64,000 bases of DNA from an uncultured Erythrobacter sp. (GCA_947488155.1 CANKYK010000002.1:1-64000); one strand, 5' to 3'; shown: positions 24,652 to 33,688, counted from the stretch's first letter. Made by a program: numbers and translations. The notes: a model not told the origin generated them from the sequence alone.

Positions 24652-26286
24652 ATGCAGAACGATGGGGATCGCAGGGCGGATTTGAGCGAGGATCAGGACA
24701 CCGCGCGCAATACGGGGCAAGGCTCGGCCATGGCGGCGGCGTCATCGGCTGCGGGTACGTCTGCGGCCTCCAAGGCGACCGGCCACCCCGATCCGACCCC
24801 TTCAAAATCGAGCTTTTCGCGTGTCTTGTTCAGCTGGCGGAGATGGTGGCTCGAAGATGTTGTGGGGACCGTCCAGCAATCGAGCGTGATTGAGAAGCGG
24901 CGCGAGGATTGCGCCCTTTCAGAGCGCTATCTGTTTATGACCGCGATGAGCGGCGGGATCGCGATCCTCGGCCTGCTGCTGTCCTCACCAGCGGTGGTGA
25001 TCGGTGCGATGTTGCTGTCACCGTTGATGGGGCCAATTATGGGCCTCGGCTTTGCCCTGGCGATTGGCGATTATCAGTGGTTGAAACAATCCGCGCGCAG
25101 CCTGGCCTGGGGCAGTGTGATGGCGGTCGCTCTATGCGCGCTGATCGTGTTTTTCTCGCCGATCCAGACGATTACGCCAGAGATCGCAGCGCGCACCCGG
25201 CCCAACTTGTTTGATCTGATGGTCGCGCTGTTTTCGGCGCTGGCGGGTGCCTATGCGATGATCCGCGGGCGCGAGGGCACGATTGTAGGCGTTGCGATTG
25301 CGACCGCTTTGATGCCGCCGCTTGCGGTGGTCGGCTTTGGCCTGGCGACCTCGAACTGGACGGTATTCTCCGGCGCGCTGCTGCTCTATGTCACCAACCT
25401 TATCACGATTGCGCTGGTCGCCTGGGCGATGGCGCGCCTCTATGGTTTCCGCCATGCGCTCAGCCAGCGGCAAACCTATTTTCAAAACCTGATGGTGGCG
25501 GTGGTCTTTATCGCGCTCGCCGTGCCTTTGGGCCTGTCGCTTAGCCAAATCGCGTGGGAGGCGAATGCTCAGCGGATTGTTCGCAGCGAGATCGTTGAGA
25601 CCTTTGATGATCGCTCTCGCCTGAGCGAAATGGAGATTGAATTTGGTGGAGAAGGGCTGGGTGTGAACGCCACTGTCCTGACGCCGCGACTGCGCGCGGA
25701 TGCGGAAACGGATGTTGAACGTGCATTGATGAGCCGGCTGGGGCGTCCGGTCGAACTGACCTTGACGCAATACCAGGTCGGAACCAGCGCCAGCGCAGCT
25801 GAAGAGGCCGAAATTTCCGCCACTCGCGCCAATGAAGAGGCCGCCGCGACAGCGCGCGCGGAAAACCTGGCTCAGCGATTGGCGCTGATCGCAGGCGTTC
25901 CGGCTGAGGACGTATTGGTTGATCGCACGCGGCGCAAGGCGATGGTGCGTTCTAAGCGGCTCGATGGTGCGTCCCTGTCCGCCTATCGCACGCTGGAGGA
26001 ACGGATTGCTGCGACTGAGCCAGAATGGACTATCGAACTGCTCCCACCAATGGGGCGCCTGCCGGAAACAATCGAATTTGAAGAGGGTGAGCCAACAGCC
26101 GCAGGCATGACTTCGCTGCTCGTCATCGCTTGGGCGGGGCAAAGGCTCGATGTGCCTGTGGTGATTTCGGGCAATGCAGAAAATGCCGCCCGTGCCGCTG
26201 AGCTGATGGCGGAAAACGGCTTGCAGGCCCGCGTCGAGGCGAGCTCTGGTACAGTGCGCGCACGCTGGGCTGATCTGTCTGAATAG
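24652..26286 (+). CDS. DUF389 family membrane protein
   Basis: Inner-membrane protein of 544 residues. A low-complexity N-terminus (1-60) leads into the DUF389 core: ERYLFMTAMSGGIAILGLLLSSPAVVIGAMLLSPLMGPIMGLGFALAIGD (about 85-135), then more membrane segments with GREGTIVGVAIATALMPPLAVVGFG (about 205-230) and a last one near 285-300. The repeated IGAMLLSPLMGPI and TALMPPLAVVG motifs are hallmarks of this family, whose function is unknown. The C-terminal 230 residues are soluble, probably periplasmic. It is divergent from telA with palindromes between. The start has a weak ribosome binding site. Confidence 0.88.
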   Translation: MQNDGDRRADLSEDQDTARNTGQGSAMAAASSAAGTSAASKATGHPDPTPSKSSFSRVLFSWRRWWLEDVVGTVQQSSVIEKRREDCALSERYLFMTAMSGGIAILGLLLSSPAVVIGAMLLSPLMGPIMGLGFALAIGDYQWLKQSARSLAWGSVMAVALCALIVFFSPIQTITPEIAARTRPNLFDLMVALFSALAGAYAMIRGREGTIVGVAIATALMPPLAVVGFGLATSNWTVFSGALLLYVTNLITIALVAWAMARLYGFRHALSQRQTYFQNLMVAVVFIALAVPLGLSLSQIAWEANAQRIVRSEIVETFDDRSRLSEMEIEFGGEGLGVNATVLTPRLRADAETDVERALMSRLGRPVELTLTQYQVGTSASAAEEAEISATRANEEAAATARAENLAQRLALIAGVPAEDVLVDRTRRKAMVRSKRLDGASLSAYRTLEERIAATEPEWTIELLPPMGRLPETIEFEEGEPTAAGMTSLLVIAWAGQRLDVPVVISGNAENAARAAELMAENGLQARVEASSGTVRARWADLSE

Positions 26287-26309
26287 GTTTGTTATCGAGT
26301 ATGGAGCAG

Positions 26310-26329
26310 GTTTGAGCGATTGCTCAAAC
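26310..26329. terminator. bidirectional hairpin between DUF389 and FAAL genes
   Basis: Perfect 8-bp stem GTTTGAGC/GCTCAAAC with loop GATT, between the two convergent genes. The T-run is short, so strength is uncertain. Confidence 0.65.
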
Positions 26330-26337
26330 TTGACAGA

Positions 26338-28071
26338 CTAAGCCGCCAGCTCCAGCGGGACAATCTCGCCTGACAGGTAGAGCTTCTTCGCCTTGGCCCG
26401 GCTTAGCTTGCCAGAGGAGGTGCGCGGCAAAGTGCGCGGCGGCACCAATTCCACGACGCAGCTCATCCCCGTGACAGAGCGAACCTTGTCAGCGATCTGT
26501 TCGCGCAGGTGAATGCGCTCCGCCGGGTCGGAGACGCGGCAATGGACCAGCACAGCGGGCGCTTCTTCGCCATTGTCGGTTTCGATCGAGAACGCGGCGA
26601 TGTCGCCGTGATTGAAGCCAGGCAGCTGCTCAACCGCCCATTCAATATCCTGCGGCCAGTGGTTCTTGCCGTTGATGATGATCATGTCCTTGGCGCGGCC
26701 AACAATGAACAGATAGCCGTCGGCCAAATATCCCATATCGCCGGTATCGAGCCAACCATCGACCAGGCAATCCTCGGTCGCTTCTTCATTGCGGAAGTAA
26801 GAATGCATCACGCTGGGGCCGCGGCACCAGACTTTGCCGATTTGATGGTCGCCGCGGGCATGGCCGTCTTCGCCGCGAATTTCGACTTCCATATCGGGCA
26901 GGGTTTTGCCGCAATTGACGATCGCGCGGTAGCGGGCCGGGCGCGAGATATCGCGCGGCGTGCCGGAGAGGCGCTCTTCCTCGACCAGCTCAACCCGAAT
27001 GCCTTCGCCAGGCGGCATCACAGTTACCGCCAGAACCGCCTCGGCCAGGCCGTATGAGGGGGTAAAGGCGCTCGCTTTAAAGCCAGCATCGGCAAAGGCG
27101 TTGACGAAGCTTTGCATGACGTCCGGGCGGATCATATCTGCACCGTTGCCCGCGACGCGCCAGCGCGACAGGTCAAAACGTTCCGCGACATTGCTCTGGC
27201 TGGAAATGCGGCGCGCGCAAATGTCATAGCCAAAGGTCGGTGAGTAAGAGAGCGTGCTGCCAGGATTGCGGCTGATCACGTCGAGCCATGCCAGCGGTCG
27301 GCGGGCGAAGGCGTCTGGTTTAAGATAATCGCCGGAAACCTGATTGGCGATCAGAGACAGGAAGCATCCGACCAGACCCATATCGTGATACCACGGCAGC
27401 CAGCTGACGCAGCGTTCGTTCTCGCCAAGTTGCATGCTGGTTGAATGGCCGTAAAGATTATGCAGCAGAGCCCGGTGGGTCACCGCAACCCCCGTGGGGA
27501 AGCGAGTCGAGCCAGAGGAATATTGCAAATAGCAGATGTCTTCCGGATCAGCTTTCGGCAGCTCGCATTCGGGCGCCTCGCGTTTCACGAAATCCTGCCA
27601 GCTTTCACTGGGACAACCTTGGCGTGTCGCCGCAGCGCTCGCCATTTCAGCGATTTCTTCTGGATAGATCAGGATCTTTGGATCGGAGCTGTTCAATTGC
27701 ACCGCAAGCTGATCGATGAAGCTTTCCTTGCCGCCAAAGCTGGTTGGTAGCGGTAGAGGCACGGGCCACGCGCCAACATAGACGCAGGCACAAAACAGGG
27801 CGGCAAATTCCGGTCCGGTTTCCGCGATCAGGGCGATGCGATCTTCCTTGCCAATCCCGCTCGCGGTGAGGCGGCGAGCCATAACAAGGGCGTCTTCGCG
27901 AAGCTCAGAATAGGGGTAAACGCGCTCTAATTGTCCACGCATATCATGGAAGTTGAGGCCCTTTTGGCTCTTCGCAGCGTAGTCAATCGCGTCGTTGAAC
28001 GTCTCAAACTGCGCTCTGATGCGCGGCAATTCGCAATCATTCGGCGTCGGCGTCAATGCGGCGTCGGTCAT
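26338..28071 (-). CDS. fatty acyl-AMP ligase (FAAL)
   Basis: Adenylate-forming enzyme of 577 residues that activates a fatty acid as acyl-AMP, usually for transfer to an acyl carrier protein. It has the FAAL-type N-terminus (YPYSELREDALVMARRLTASGI), the A3 loop YLQYSSGSTRFPTGVAVTHRAL (about 185-206), WLPWYHDMGLVG, NPGSTLSYSPTFGYDICARR, PSYGLAEAVLAV, the D-x6-G motif DGWLDTGDMGYLADGYLFIVGRAKDMIIING, and a C-terminal PRTSSGKLSRAKAKKLY with the catalytic Lys. This fits FAALs better than ordinary acyl-CoA synthetases. FAALs usually sit next to carrier-protein, PKS or lipid genes; none is here, so the acceptor is encoded elsewhere. Confidence 0.88.
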   Translation of the reverse strand: MTDAALTPTPNDCELPRIRAQFETFNDAIDYAAKSQKGLNFHDMRGQLERVYPYSELREDALVMARRLTASGIGKEDRIALIAETGPEFAALFCACVYVGAWPVPLPLPTSFGGKESFIDQLAVQLNSSDPKILIYPEEIAEMASAAATRQGCPSESWQDFVKREAPECELPKADPEDICYLQYSSGSTRFPTGVAVTHRALLHNLYGHSTSMQLGENERCVSWLPWYHDMGLVGCFLSLIANQVSGDYLKPDAFARRPLAWLDVISRNPGSTLSYSPTFGYDICARRISSQSNVAERFDLSRWRVAGNGADMIRPDVMQSFVNAFADAGFKASAFTPSYGLAEAVLAVTVMPPGEGIRVELVEEERLSGTPRDISRPARYRAIVNCGKTLPDMEVEIRGEDGHARGDHQIGKVWCRGPSVMHSYFRNEEATEDCLVDGWLDTGDMGYLADGYLFIVGRAKDMIIINGKNHWPQDIEWAVEQLPGFNHGDIAAFSIETDNGEEAPAVLVHCRVSDPAERIHLREQIADKVRSVTGMSCVVELVPPRTLPRTSSGKLSRAKAKKLYLSGEIVPLELAA

Positions 28072-28205
28072 AATTTTCTAGCGAAACCCGTCAGTTACAG
28101 CGCGGCATAGCACGCCAAATCCCGTCTGCGTTGCGCGCTGGACATCTAATCCAACACGCTCCACACTTAGCTATTTGATAACGAGTGTGGCACCAATAAG
28201 GCAAG

Positions 28206-28874
28206 ATGGTTTCAAAAGATACCAAACCCTTCTCGGCGAGTCGCGCAAAACATGGCGCAAGAAACGACCGAGCGAGCCGTCGCCGCCGCCCGCTCGATGA
28301 AACTTCCTTGCGTGATTTAGCACTTTCCTATGTCGCTCGTTTTGCGACCAGCGGGGCCAAACTTGAGGCCTATCTGGCGCGCAAAATTCGCGAACGCGGG
28401 GTCGCGGGGGCCGATGATGATGACGACGGCGCTCAGCCCCGGCTTGATGTGCGCGCAATTGTTGAGCGCCTGATCGAGCTGGGTTATGTCGATGATGCGG
28501 CCTATGCCAAGGCAAAGAGCCGCGACATGATAGCGCGCGGCCTTGGCGCTAGGCGGGTGGATCAAGCGCTCTATGCGGCTGGCATTGAAGAGGGCGTGCG
28601 CAGCGATCAGGCCCCCAGTGAGGCGGCGGCCCGGCATGCGGCGATATTGCTCGCAAAGAAACGCCGCTTTGGCCCGTTTTGCCAGAAAGACATGGATACC
28701 AAGCTGCGCGAAAAGCAGATTGCAGCGATGCTAAGAGGCGGGCATGACTTTGCCGCCGCGCGCTTTATTGTGAGCGCTGAGAACGAGGAAGAGATAGAAC
28801 AATGGTTAGCCGAGGCGCAGGACGAGGACAGCGAGAGCGAGGAATTTGGCCGCACGGGCGCGGGGCCGTGGTGA
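28206..28874 (+). CDS. recX: RecX family regulatory protein
   Basis: Modulator of RecA filament extension. Of the 222 residues, the RecX three-helix repeats are visible from about 38: SLRDLALSYVARFATSGAKLEAYLARKIRERG, then VERLIELGYVDDAAYAKAKSRDMIARGLGARRVDQALYAAGI (the best-conserved part), and a final repeat with FGPFCQKDMDTKLREKQIAAMLRGGHDFAAARFIV. An insertion of acidic residues (DDDDD near 72) and an acidic C-terminal tail are normal for sphingomonads. recA is not adjacent. The stop overlaps the GTG start of the next gene (GTGA). Confidence 0.88.
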   Translation: MVSKDTKPFSASRAKHGARNDRASRRRRPLDETSLRDLALSYVARFATSGAKLEAYLARKIRERGVAGADDDDDGAQPRLDVRAIVERLIELGYVDDAAYAKAKSRDMIARGLGARRVDQALYAAGIEEGVRSDQAPSEAAARHAAILLAKKRRFGPFCQKDMDTKLREKQIAAMLRGGHDFAAARFIVSAENEEEIEQWLAEAQDEDSESEEFGRTGAGPW

Positions 28875-29401
28875 AGTCTGCATCGCTTATTTTGGCAGCC
28901 ATGCTTGCCGCATGTTCGCCGGCAGAGGCTGGGCCTGAGGCGGCGGGCAGCCAATCGGCCAGCAGTGGCGCTGATACGACCGTGGTGACCCAAGAGGCAC
29001 CGCGCTATCATCCGGTTTCAACCTTGCAGGTGATCGACGTCACCATCGAAGGCGCAGCGGGTACGCATGTGTTCAACACAGAGCTCGCCGTCACCCCGCA
29101 AGAGCAGGCTCGCGGACTGATGTTCCGCACAGAGCTTGGCGATGATGAGGCAATGCTGTTTCCCTCTTACCCGCCGGAGCAGCGCAGCTTTTGGATGAAG
29201 AACACACCGCTCTCGCTGGATATCATCTTCATCGGCACGGACGGCCGGATCAGCAATATTGCCGCCAACACTGTGCCCTATTCGCTCGAATCGGTGCCTT
29301 CGAAAGGGATCGCCAGCGCTGTGTTTGAAGTGCGTGCAGGCCTGTCAGAAGAACTGGGCATCAAGCCCGGAGACCTCGTGACTTACAAGCTGCCTGAGTA
29401 A
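28871..29401 (+). CDS. DUF192 domain lipoprotein
   Basis: Small extracytoplasmic protein. The GTG at 28871 overlaps the recX stop by four bases and gives a lipoprotein signal (KSASLILAAMLAAC), so it is preferred over the ATG at 28802 inside recX. The DUF192 domain spans about 55-175: FNTELAVTPQEQARGLMFRTELGDDEAMLFPSYPPEQRSFWMKNTPLSLDIIFIGTDGRISNIAANTVPYSLESVPSKGIASAVFEVRAG. RGLMFR, FWMKNT..SLDIIFI and VFEV are the family marks. The function of DUF192 proteins is not firmly known. Confidence 0.88.
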   Translation: MKSASLILAAMLAACSPAEAGPEAAGSQSASSGADTTVVTQEAPRYHPVSTLQVIDVTIEGAAGTHVFNTELAVTPQEQARGLMFRTELGDDEAMLFPSYPPEQRSFWMKNTPLSLDIIFIGTDGRISNIAANTVPYSLESVPSKGIASAVFEVRAGLSEELGIKPGDLVTYKLPE

Positions 29402-29498
29402 CCTTCGCTCCTGCTGACGCGCGGCGGGTGCGAGAATGCCCAAATCCGCGTCTTCTGGCGCTTGAAGCCCGCACCGAATCATACTAATCGCTTCGCCC

Positions 29499-29924
29499 AT
29501 GGGATTATTCGGAAAAATCTTCACTTGGTGGGACGGCGCCACCATCGGTACGCTTCTGTGGTCGGGCCGCAATGGCGAGCATGTTGGCACCGATGCGCAG
29601 GGCAATAAATATTATCGCCAGACCAAGAATCCGCGTGCTGGCGATAAGCCCAATGGCTCCAATATCAGTCGTGAGCGGCGCTGGGTGATCTACGACGGCG
29701 CCAACGATTCCAGCCGAGTGCCCTCAGAATGGCATGGCTGGCTGCATGGCTCGTTCGATGATGTACCAGAGAGTAACCTGCCCCCGGCAAAGATCTGGGA
29801 AGCGGATTACACCCCGAATGCGACCGGCACAGCCCAAGCTTACCGTCCGCAAGGCGCACTGGAGAAGGGCGGCAAACGCGCCCGCGCAGTTGGAGATTAC
29901 GAGGCGTGGACCCCGGAGGGGTGA
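29499..29924 (+). CDS. NDUFA12-family complex I accessory subunit
   Basis: Homologue of mitochondrial NDUFA12 (B17.2), a supernumerary subunit of NADH:ubiquinone oxidoreductase found in alphaproteobacteria. The 141 residues show the family pattern: an N-terminal WWDGATIGTLLWSGRNGEHVGTDAQGNKYYR, then RRWVIYDGANDSSRVPSEWHGWLHGSFDDVP (the RWV.Y.G..E.S.VP.EWH.WLH signature) and a YRP segment near the end. The main nuo operon is not in the window, as is usual. It starts 97 bases after the DUF192 gene and is followed closely by a DUF2155 lipoprotein. Confidence 0.92.
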   Translation: MGLFGKIFTWWDGATIGTLLWSGRNGEHVGTDAQGNKYYRQTKNPRAGDKPNGSNISRERRWVIYDGANDSSRVPSEWHGWLHGSFDDVPESNLPPAKIWEADYTPNATGTAQAYRPQGALEKGGKRARAVGDYEAWTPEG

Positions 29925-29929
29925 GCCTG

Positions 29930-30415
29930 ATGCGCGCGGCTTTCATTCCCGTATTGGCGCTGGCCTTGGCTGCGTGCGAAAGCGGTACTCCTGAAGCGGA
30001 GCCGGCCGCCCGCGCCACCGAAGTACCAGAAGGCTTAGAAGGTTCGGAAGTTTCCGAAATCGACGTCGAAGAGGTTGAGGGTGCAACCCCGATGACCGAA
30101 CGCGTGGCGACCATTGGTCTGCTAAACAAGCGCAACAATGTCAGCCAGGATTTTGAGATCAAGCCGGGTGAGACCCGCCGTTCTGGCCCGGTCGTGATCC
30201 GGCTTCAGGCGTGCGAGCGGACCGCGCCATGGGAAATGCCTCAGGAAACTGGCGCCTTTGTCCAGGTGCTGGTGCAAGAGCGCGGTTCAGATGATTTTGG
30301 AACGGTCTTTTCCGGCTGGCTGTTCAAAAATTCGCCCAGCCTGAATGTGGTCGAGCACCCGGTCTATGACGTCTGGGTCAAAGATTGCGCGATGGCCTTT
30401 CCTGGAGAAGAGTGA
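29930..30415 (+). CDS. DUF2155 domain lipoprotein
   Basis: A 161-residue protein with a lipoprotein signal ending LALAAC. An acidic linker is followed by the DUF2155 domain: ERVATIGLLNKRNNVSQDFEIKPGETRRSGPVVIRLQACERTAPWEMPQETGAFVQVLVQE, ending FSGWLFKNSPSLNVVEHPVYDVWVKDC. The LNKRN and FSGWLFKNSPSLN..EHPVYD.W...C motifs identify the family, of unknown function, which often accompanies NDUFA12 and aat in alphaproteobacteria as here. The ATG at 29930 is chosen over 29906. Its 3' end overlaps the convergent aat gene by 52 bases. Confidence 0.88.
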   Translation: MRAAFIPVLALALAACESGTPEAEPAARATEVPEGLEGSEVSEIDVEEVEGATPMTERVATIGLLNKRNNVSQDFEIKPGETRRSGPVVIRLQACERTAPWEMPQETGAFVQVLVQERGSDDFGTVFSGWLFKNSPSLNVVEHPVYDVWVKDCAMAFPGEE

Positions 30416-31095
30416 CCCGGGGAATGAGCGCCGGGATCGGCAAATTCTCTAAATGCTTGGTTTAGACTGAGCCGAGGCGGCGCTTCGCGGGCTTTCTGAA
30501 CCAGTTCCAGATAATCTGCTTGAGGCATTTCGACCGCACCCAAAGACGCGAGATGATCGGTCATGAACTGGCAGTCGAGCAGCTCATATCCCGCGTGCCT
30601 CAGCAGTGCGACCAGCCATGTCAGCGCGACTTTGCTGGCATTGTCCGCGCGCGAAAACATACTTTCCCCGCAGAACACCCGGTCGAACGACACACCATAG
30701 AGTCCGCCGGCGAGCACTGGCGCGCTGCCATCCTCCTGTTCTGGCGTGATCCAGCATTCGATGGAATGCGCCGATCCATGCGCGTGAAGCTCTTTGTAGC
30801 TGGCAATGATCCGCTCGCTGATCCAACTCTCCGGATGGCCCGGACGCGGCGCGGCGCAGGCCTGCATCACGGCGGAGAAATCGCGGTTGAGCGTGACGGC
30901 GAAGCGATCCTGCCGCACGGTCTTGCGTAGTGATTTCGACATGCGGAAGGTCTCAAGCGGAACAATCGCGCGCTCACGCGGCTCGACCCAAAAGACATCA
31001 GGATCATCGCGCCGGTCCGCCATCGGGAAAATGCCGCTTTGATAGGCGAGCAACAGCATGTCGGGCGGGATTGGTGGGGGGAAGGGCGAGTGCAT
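30364..31095 (-). CDS. aat: leucyl/phenylalanyl-tRNA-protein transferase
   Basis: Adds Leu or Phe to N-terminal Arg/Lys of proteins, marking them for ClpS/ClpAP degradation (N-degron pathway). The 243 residues carry the family opening (FPPPIPPDMLLLAYQSGIFPMADRRDDPDVFWVEPRERAIVPLETFRMSKSLRKTVR), the ESWISERIIASYKELHAHGSAHSIECW block and GVSFDRVFCGESMFSRADNASKVALTWLVALLRHAGYELLDCQFMTDHLASLGA. All are near-invariant positions. The C-terminal tail after the fold is Ser/Pro-rich and lies antisense to the end of the DUF2155 gene. Confidence 0.95.
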   Translation of the reverse strand: MHSPFPPPIPPDMLLLAYQSGIFPMADRRDDPDVFWVEPRERAIVPLETFRMSKSLRKTVRQDRFAVTLNRDFSAVMQACAAPRPGHPESWISERIIASYKELHAHGSAHSIECWITPEQEDGSAPVLAGGLYGVSFDRVFCGESMFSRADNASKVALTWLVALLRHAGYELLDCQFMTDHLASLGAVEMPQADYLELVQKAREAPPRLSLNQAFREFADPGAHSPGHSSPGKAIAQSLTQTS

Positions 31096-31198
31096 ATTGC
31101 GCCTACCTATAGCAGGATGAGATGCGCCCTCACTATAAGTATGTTGATCTTGTGTTGCCTATCCTGATTTGCTGATCTAATGCGCAGCCCGCCCATGC

Positions 31199-31274
31199 AG
31201 GGGCGTAGCTCAGTTGGTAGAGCGTCGGTCTCCAAAACCGAAGGTCCAGAGTTCGAGTCTCTGTGCCCCTGCCA
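31199..31274 (+). tRNA. tRNA-Trp (CCA anticodon)
   Basis: Full cloverleaf of 76 bases: acceptor AGGGGCG pairs with TGCCCCT (one G-T), D-arm with AGCTCAGTTGGTAGAGC, anticodon loop CTCCAAA giving anticodon CCA, T-arm CAGAG-TTCGAGT-CTCTG, discriminator G and an encoded CCA end. In alphaproteobacteria this gene typically precedes secE-nusG; here an alanine symporter gene and about 500 bases of other DNA lie between. Confidence 0.97.
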
Positions 31275-31765
31275 TTTCCCCACATTCGAGAAATTGCAGC
31301 GCCGATTCGAGCGAGCATTGCGTGTGAAATCCGTTCAGGCTGGACAGGCTGCGGCCTAATGCCACTGGCCAAGGTCAAACACGTCATCAGATTGTCGCGT
31401 TCCGACAATTATTCCCGGGTCAATTGGGGGTACACCTTAATCCAGCAGTTGTTTCTTGCGAACGACTTTGAGCCATATGAAGCACGTCCCAACGAGACGA
31501 CCATCTCAATGGGCTAACAGCATGGAGCTATTCATGGAGAGGCGTCTGTCAGGTGTAGTCAGTCAGAACGGTAGCAAGCGAGATCACTGGTCTAGCCCCA
31601 GACCGTACACTGATGAGTTGCTGCGGCGGAAAAAACACGGCCCCATTCGTCCGATGGAATATGATGAACCGGGTGCGGGCGAACGTTTTGTTCGCTTGTT
31701 TTTCAGACGCTGAACCAAGGGCCGCCTCTAGGCGATCCGATAACTCCAACTGTCTCATACCCCAA
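31275..31765. other. region between tRNA-Trp and symporter gene
   Basis: About 490 bases with no gene of known family. One plus-strand frame from ATG 31522 to 31713 (63 codons) has a basic, protein-like composition with the end GAGERFVRLFFRR, but no good ribosome binding site; it could be a small gene or a remnant. The sequence directly behind a tRNA gene is a usual place for integrated elements, yet no integrase or duplicated tRNA end was seen. Confidence 0.4.
31522..31713 (+). CDS. possible small hypothetical protein
   Basis: A 63-residue frame, basic, beginning MELFMERRLSGVV and ending with an Arg/Phe-rich tail (ERFVRLFFRR). It resembles no family I know. No convincing ribosome binding site precedes it. 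It is kept only because its composition is less random than neighbouring frames; a degraded gene end is equally possible. Confidence 0.2.
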   Translation: MELFMERRLSGVVSQNGSKRDHWSSPRPYTDELLRRKKHGPIRPMEYDEPGAGERFVRLFFRR

Positions 31766-31798
31766 AAGGGCCGGTCTGTACCTGGCAGACCGGCCCTT
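31766..31798. terminator. strong terminator hairpin after symporter gene
   Basis: A perfect 13-bp stem (31766-31778 with 31786-31798) and 7-base loop are flanked by an A-run on the left and T-rich sequence on the right. Read on the minus strand it terminates the symporter transcript; it may also work on the plus strand. Confidence 0.85.
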
Positions 31799-31810
31799 CA
31801 TGTTTAGGGC

Positions 31811-33364
31811 TTAGTATTCCTCTGGCTCTTCCGGTGTGTCTGCATGGTGATCTTCGCCAGCAGTCTTGTCTCCTCGAGCGAGTTTGAACACTACGCCAGA
31901 TAGCAAGATCAGAGCGAGCAGGTTTGGTAGGGTCATTGCAGCGTTGGAAATATCGCCGAGGCGCCAAACCAATTGCGAAGGCTGCGTTGCGCCAACAAAG
32001 ATCGCGACGCACCAGATCACTCGCCAGATAATATGCAGGATCTTCTCGCCGCCACGGGTTGAACCAGGGACCCGGTCATAGAGGAAGGTGATCGCTCGCT
32101 CACCGTAATAACTCCAGGTGAGCAAGGTGGTGAACACAAACAAGATGAGTGCTACGCTGACCACCAAGGTTCCCAGCGGTACGCCTGCGATCAGCGTTGG
32201 GAATGCCGCGGCATAAGCAGCGATTGTGGTCGAGACACCGGCCGTCTCTACCGTGCTCAGGTCTGACTGCCAGACATGATCAACAGCTTGGCCGCCACCG
32301 GTGAAGTCACCTTGGACGGTCAGGATTACCAGCGCCGTCATCGTACAAATCACGATTGTATCGATGAAAGTACCCAGCATCGCCATCCGGCCTTGCTGTT
32401 CAGGGTCGTTTGTCTGAGCCACCGCGTGCGCGATCGGCGTCGAACCTTGGCCAGCCTCGTTAGAGAACAGCCCGCGAGCAACGCCTGCACGGATTGCGAT
32501 GATAATCAATGCACCAACAAAACCGCCTTCTGCGGCCTGGTTGTTAAACGCGCCTGCGAATATGCGACTGAACGTTTCTGGCAGGTCGCCAGCGTTCAGT
32601 ATCAAGGCAATAATGGCCAGCACAATGTACGCCGCAGCCATAACAGGCACCACTCGCTCCGCGACATTGCCGATAGATTTGATCCCGCCGATGATCACTA
32701 CGAAAACGGCAAAAGCGACGACGAGACCGCCAACCCAGCGCTCAATTCCAAACAGCTCATTGAGGCCGGTTGCCACCTCGTTGGCCTGGATTGAATTCCC
32801 GGTAACAAGGGCGGAGAACAAGGTGCCGAGGCAAAAGATGATCGCTAGCCACGTATATTTCGGACCAAGACCCATCATAATGTATGTCATGGGGCCGCCG
32901 CGGTACGTGCCGTCAGACGTTTTCTCTCGGTATCTGATCGCCAATGAACCCTCTGCGAAGGCCAGCGCCATGCCGATCAGTGCAGTGACCCACATCCAAA
33001 AGACAGCGCCCGGTCCGCCCCAGGCGATAGCAAAGGCCACGCCAGCGAGGTTGCCGGTACCGACTTGACCGGAAAGTGCGGTAGAAAGCGCCGCGAATGG
33101 TGAGATTTCTCCTGAGCCTTCGCCCTTACGGCTTTTGAATAGGCCCTTGAGTGCAGACCAGAATTTGACGATCGGGTAAAACCGAAGTCCAATCATCATG
33201 TACATGCCCACACCGAGCAGGACCACTACCATCGGAGGAACGGCAACATCGCCGATGCTGAGCCATGAGACGGGTTCACCGTTCCATTCGCCGCCCCATA
33301 TGAAATCGGAAACATTGACCACGTGGTCGACCAGCGACTTTGATCCGGTGTCTGTTGCTGCCAT
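31811..33364 (-). CDS. alanine/glycine:cation symporter (AGCS family)
   Basis: Sodium-coupled amino-acid importer of about 517 residues with ten or more membrane segments. AGCS landmarks are present: FAALSTALSGQVGTGNLAGVAFAIAWGGPGAVFWMWVTALIGMALAFAEGSLAIRYRE, GGPMTYIMMGLG, ARGLFSNEAGQGSTPIAHAVAQTNDPEQQGRMAMLGTFIDTIVICTMTALVIL and LLTWSYYGERAITFL. The ATG at 33364 (minus) with GGGGGATAGG upstream is preferred; the longer frame to 33439 adds a stretch with no family character. It lies between tRNA-Trp and secE, in the opposite direction to both, so it looks like a later insertion into that locus. Confidence 0.93.
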   Translation of the reverse strand: MAATDTGSKSLVDHVVNVSDFIWGGEWNGEPVSWLSIGDVAVPPMVVVLLGVGMYMMIGLRFYPIVKFWSALKGLFKSRKGEGSGEISPFAALSTALSGQVGTGNLAGVAFAIAWGGPGAVFWMWVTALIGMALAFAEGSLAIRYREKTSDGTYRGGPMTYIMMGLGPKYTWLAIIFCLGTLFSALVTGNSIQANEVATGLNELFGIERWVGGLVVAFAVFVVIIGGIKSIGNVAERVVPVMAAAYIVLAIIALILNAGDLPETFSRIFAGAFNNQAAEGGFVGALIIIAIRAGVARGLFSNEAGQGSTPIAHAVAQTNDPEQQGRMAMLGTFIDTIVICTMTALVILTVQGDFTGGGQAVDHVWQSDLSTVETAGVSTTIAAYAAAFPTLIAGVPLGTLVVSVALILFVFTTLLTWSYYGERAITFLYDRVPGSTRGGEKILHIIWRVIWCVAIFVGATQPSQLVWRLGDISNAAMTLPNLLALILLSGVVFKLARGDKTAGEDHHADTPEEPEEY

Positions 33365-33688
33365 GATTCGGCCTATCCCCCAAGGAATTGAATTAATAGC
33401 GAATGCCCGGAGTAATCCCCTTGGCATGAAGCGGCGCACGCTAGAGCGGTGCCTGCGCCTTGGCCAGCTTTTTAACTTTCGCCTTGTGAGCGAGGTCTGG
33501 AATCGGATTTCGTGGTCGAGAGCGCTTGCTATTGCTGCGGCTCGCTAGTAAGTACGCAGCCGTCTTTCAGACATTGATAATCAGACCAGCCCCTCCCGGA
33601 CCTTGTCCGGGGCGGCGTAGAACCCTACCTGAAAGTCTATGGCGGAAAGACCCGCGAGAGTATTCAAGGACGACAAGGCTTAAACATT
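33365..33688. promoter_or_regulatory. divergent region between symporter gene and secE
   Basis: This 324-base stretch holds the promoters for both directions. A hairpin (33595-33611, CCCGGAC-CTT-GTCCGGG) lies in the secE leader about 80 bases before its start. AT-rich TTGATAATC (about 33573-33581) could be the -10 region of secE-nusG. No further gene is seen. Confidence 0.4.

Noticed and set aside
31275..31810. Possible integrated element behind tRNA-Trp
   Set aside because: No integrase, no repeated tRNA end and no phage or plasmid gene was found; the symporter is an ordinary chromosomal gene.
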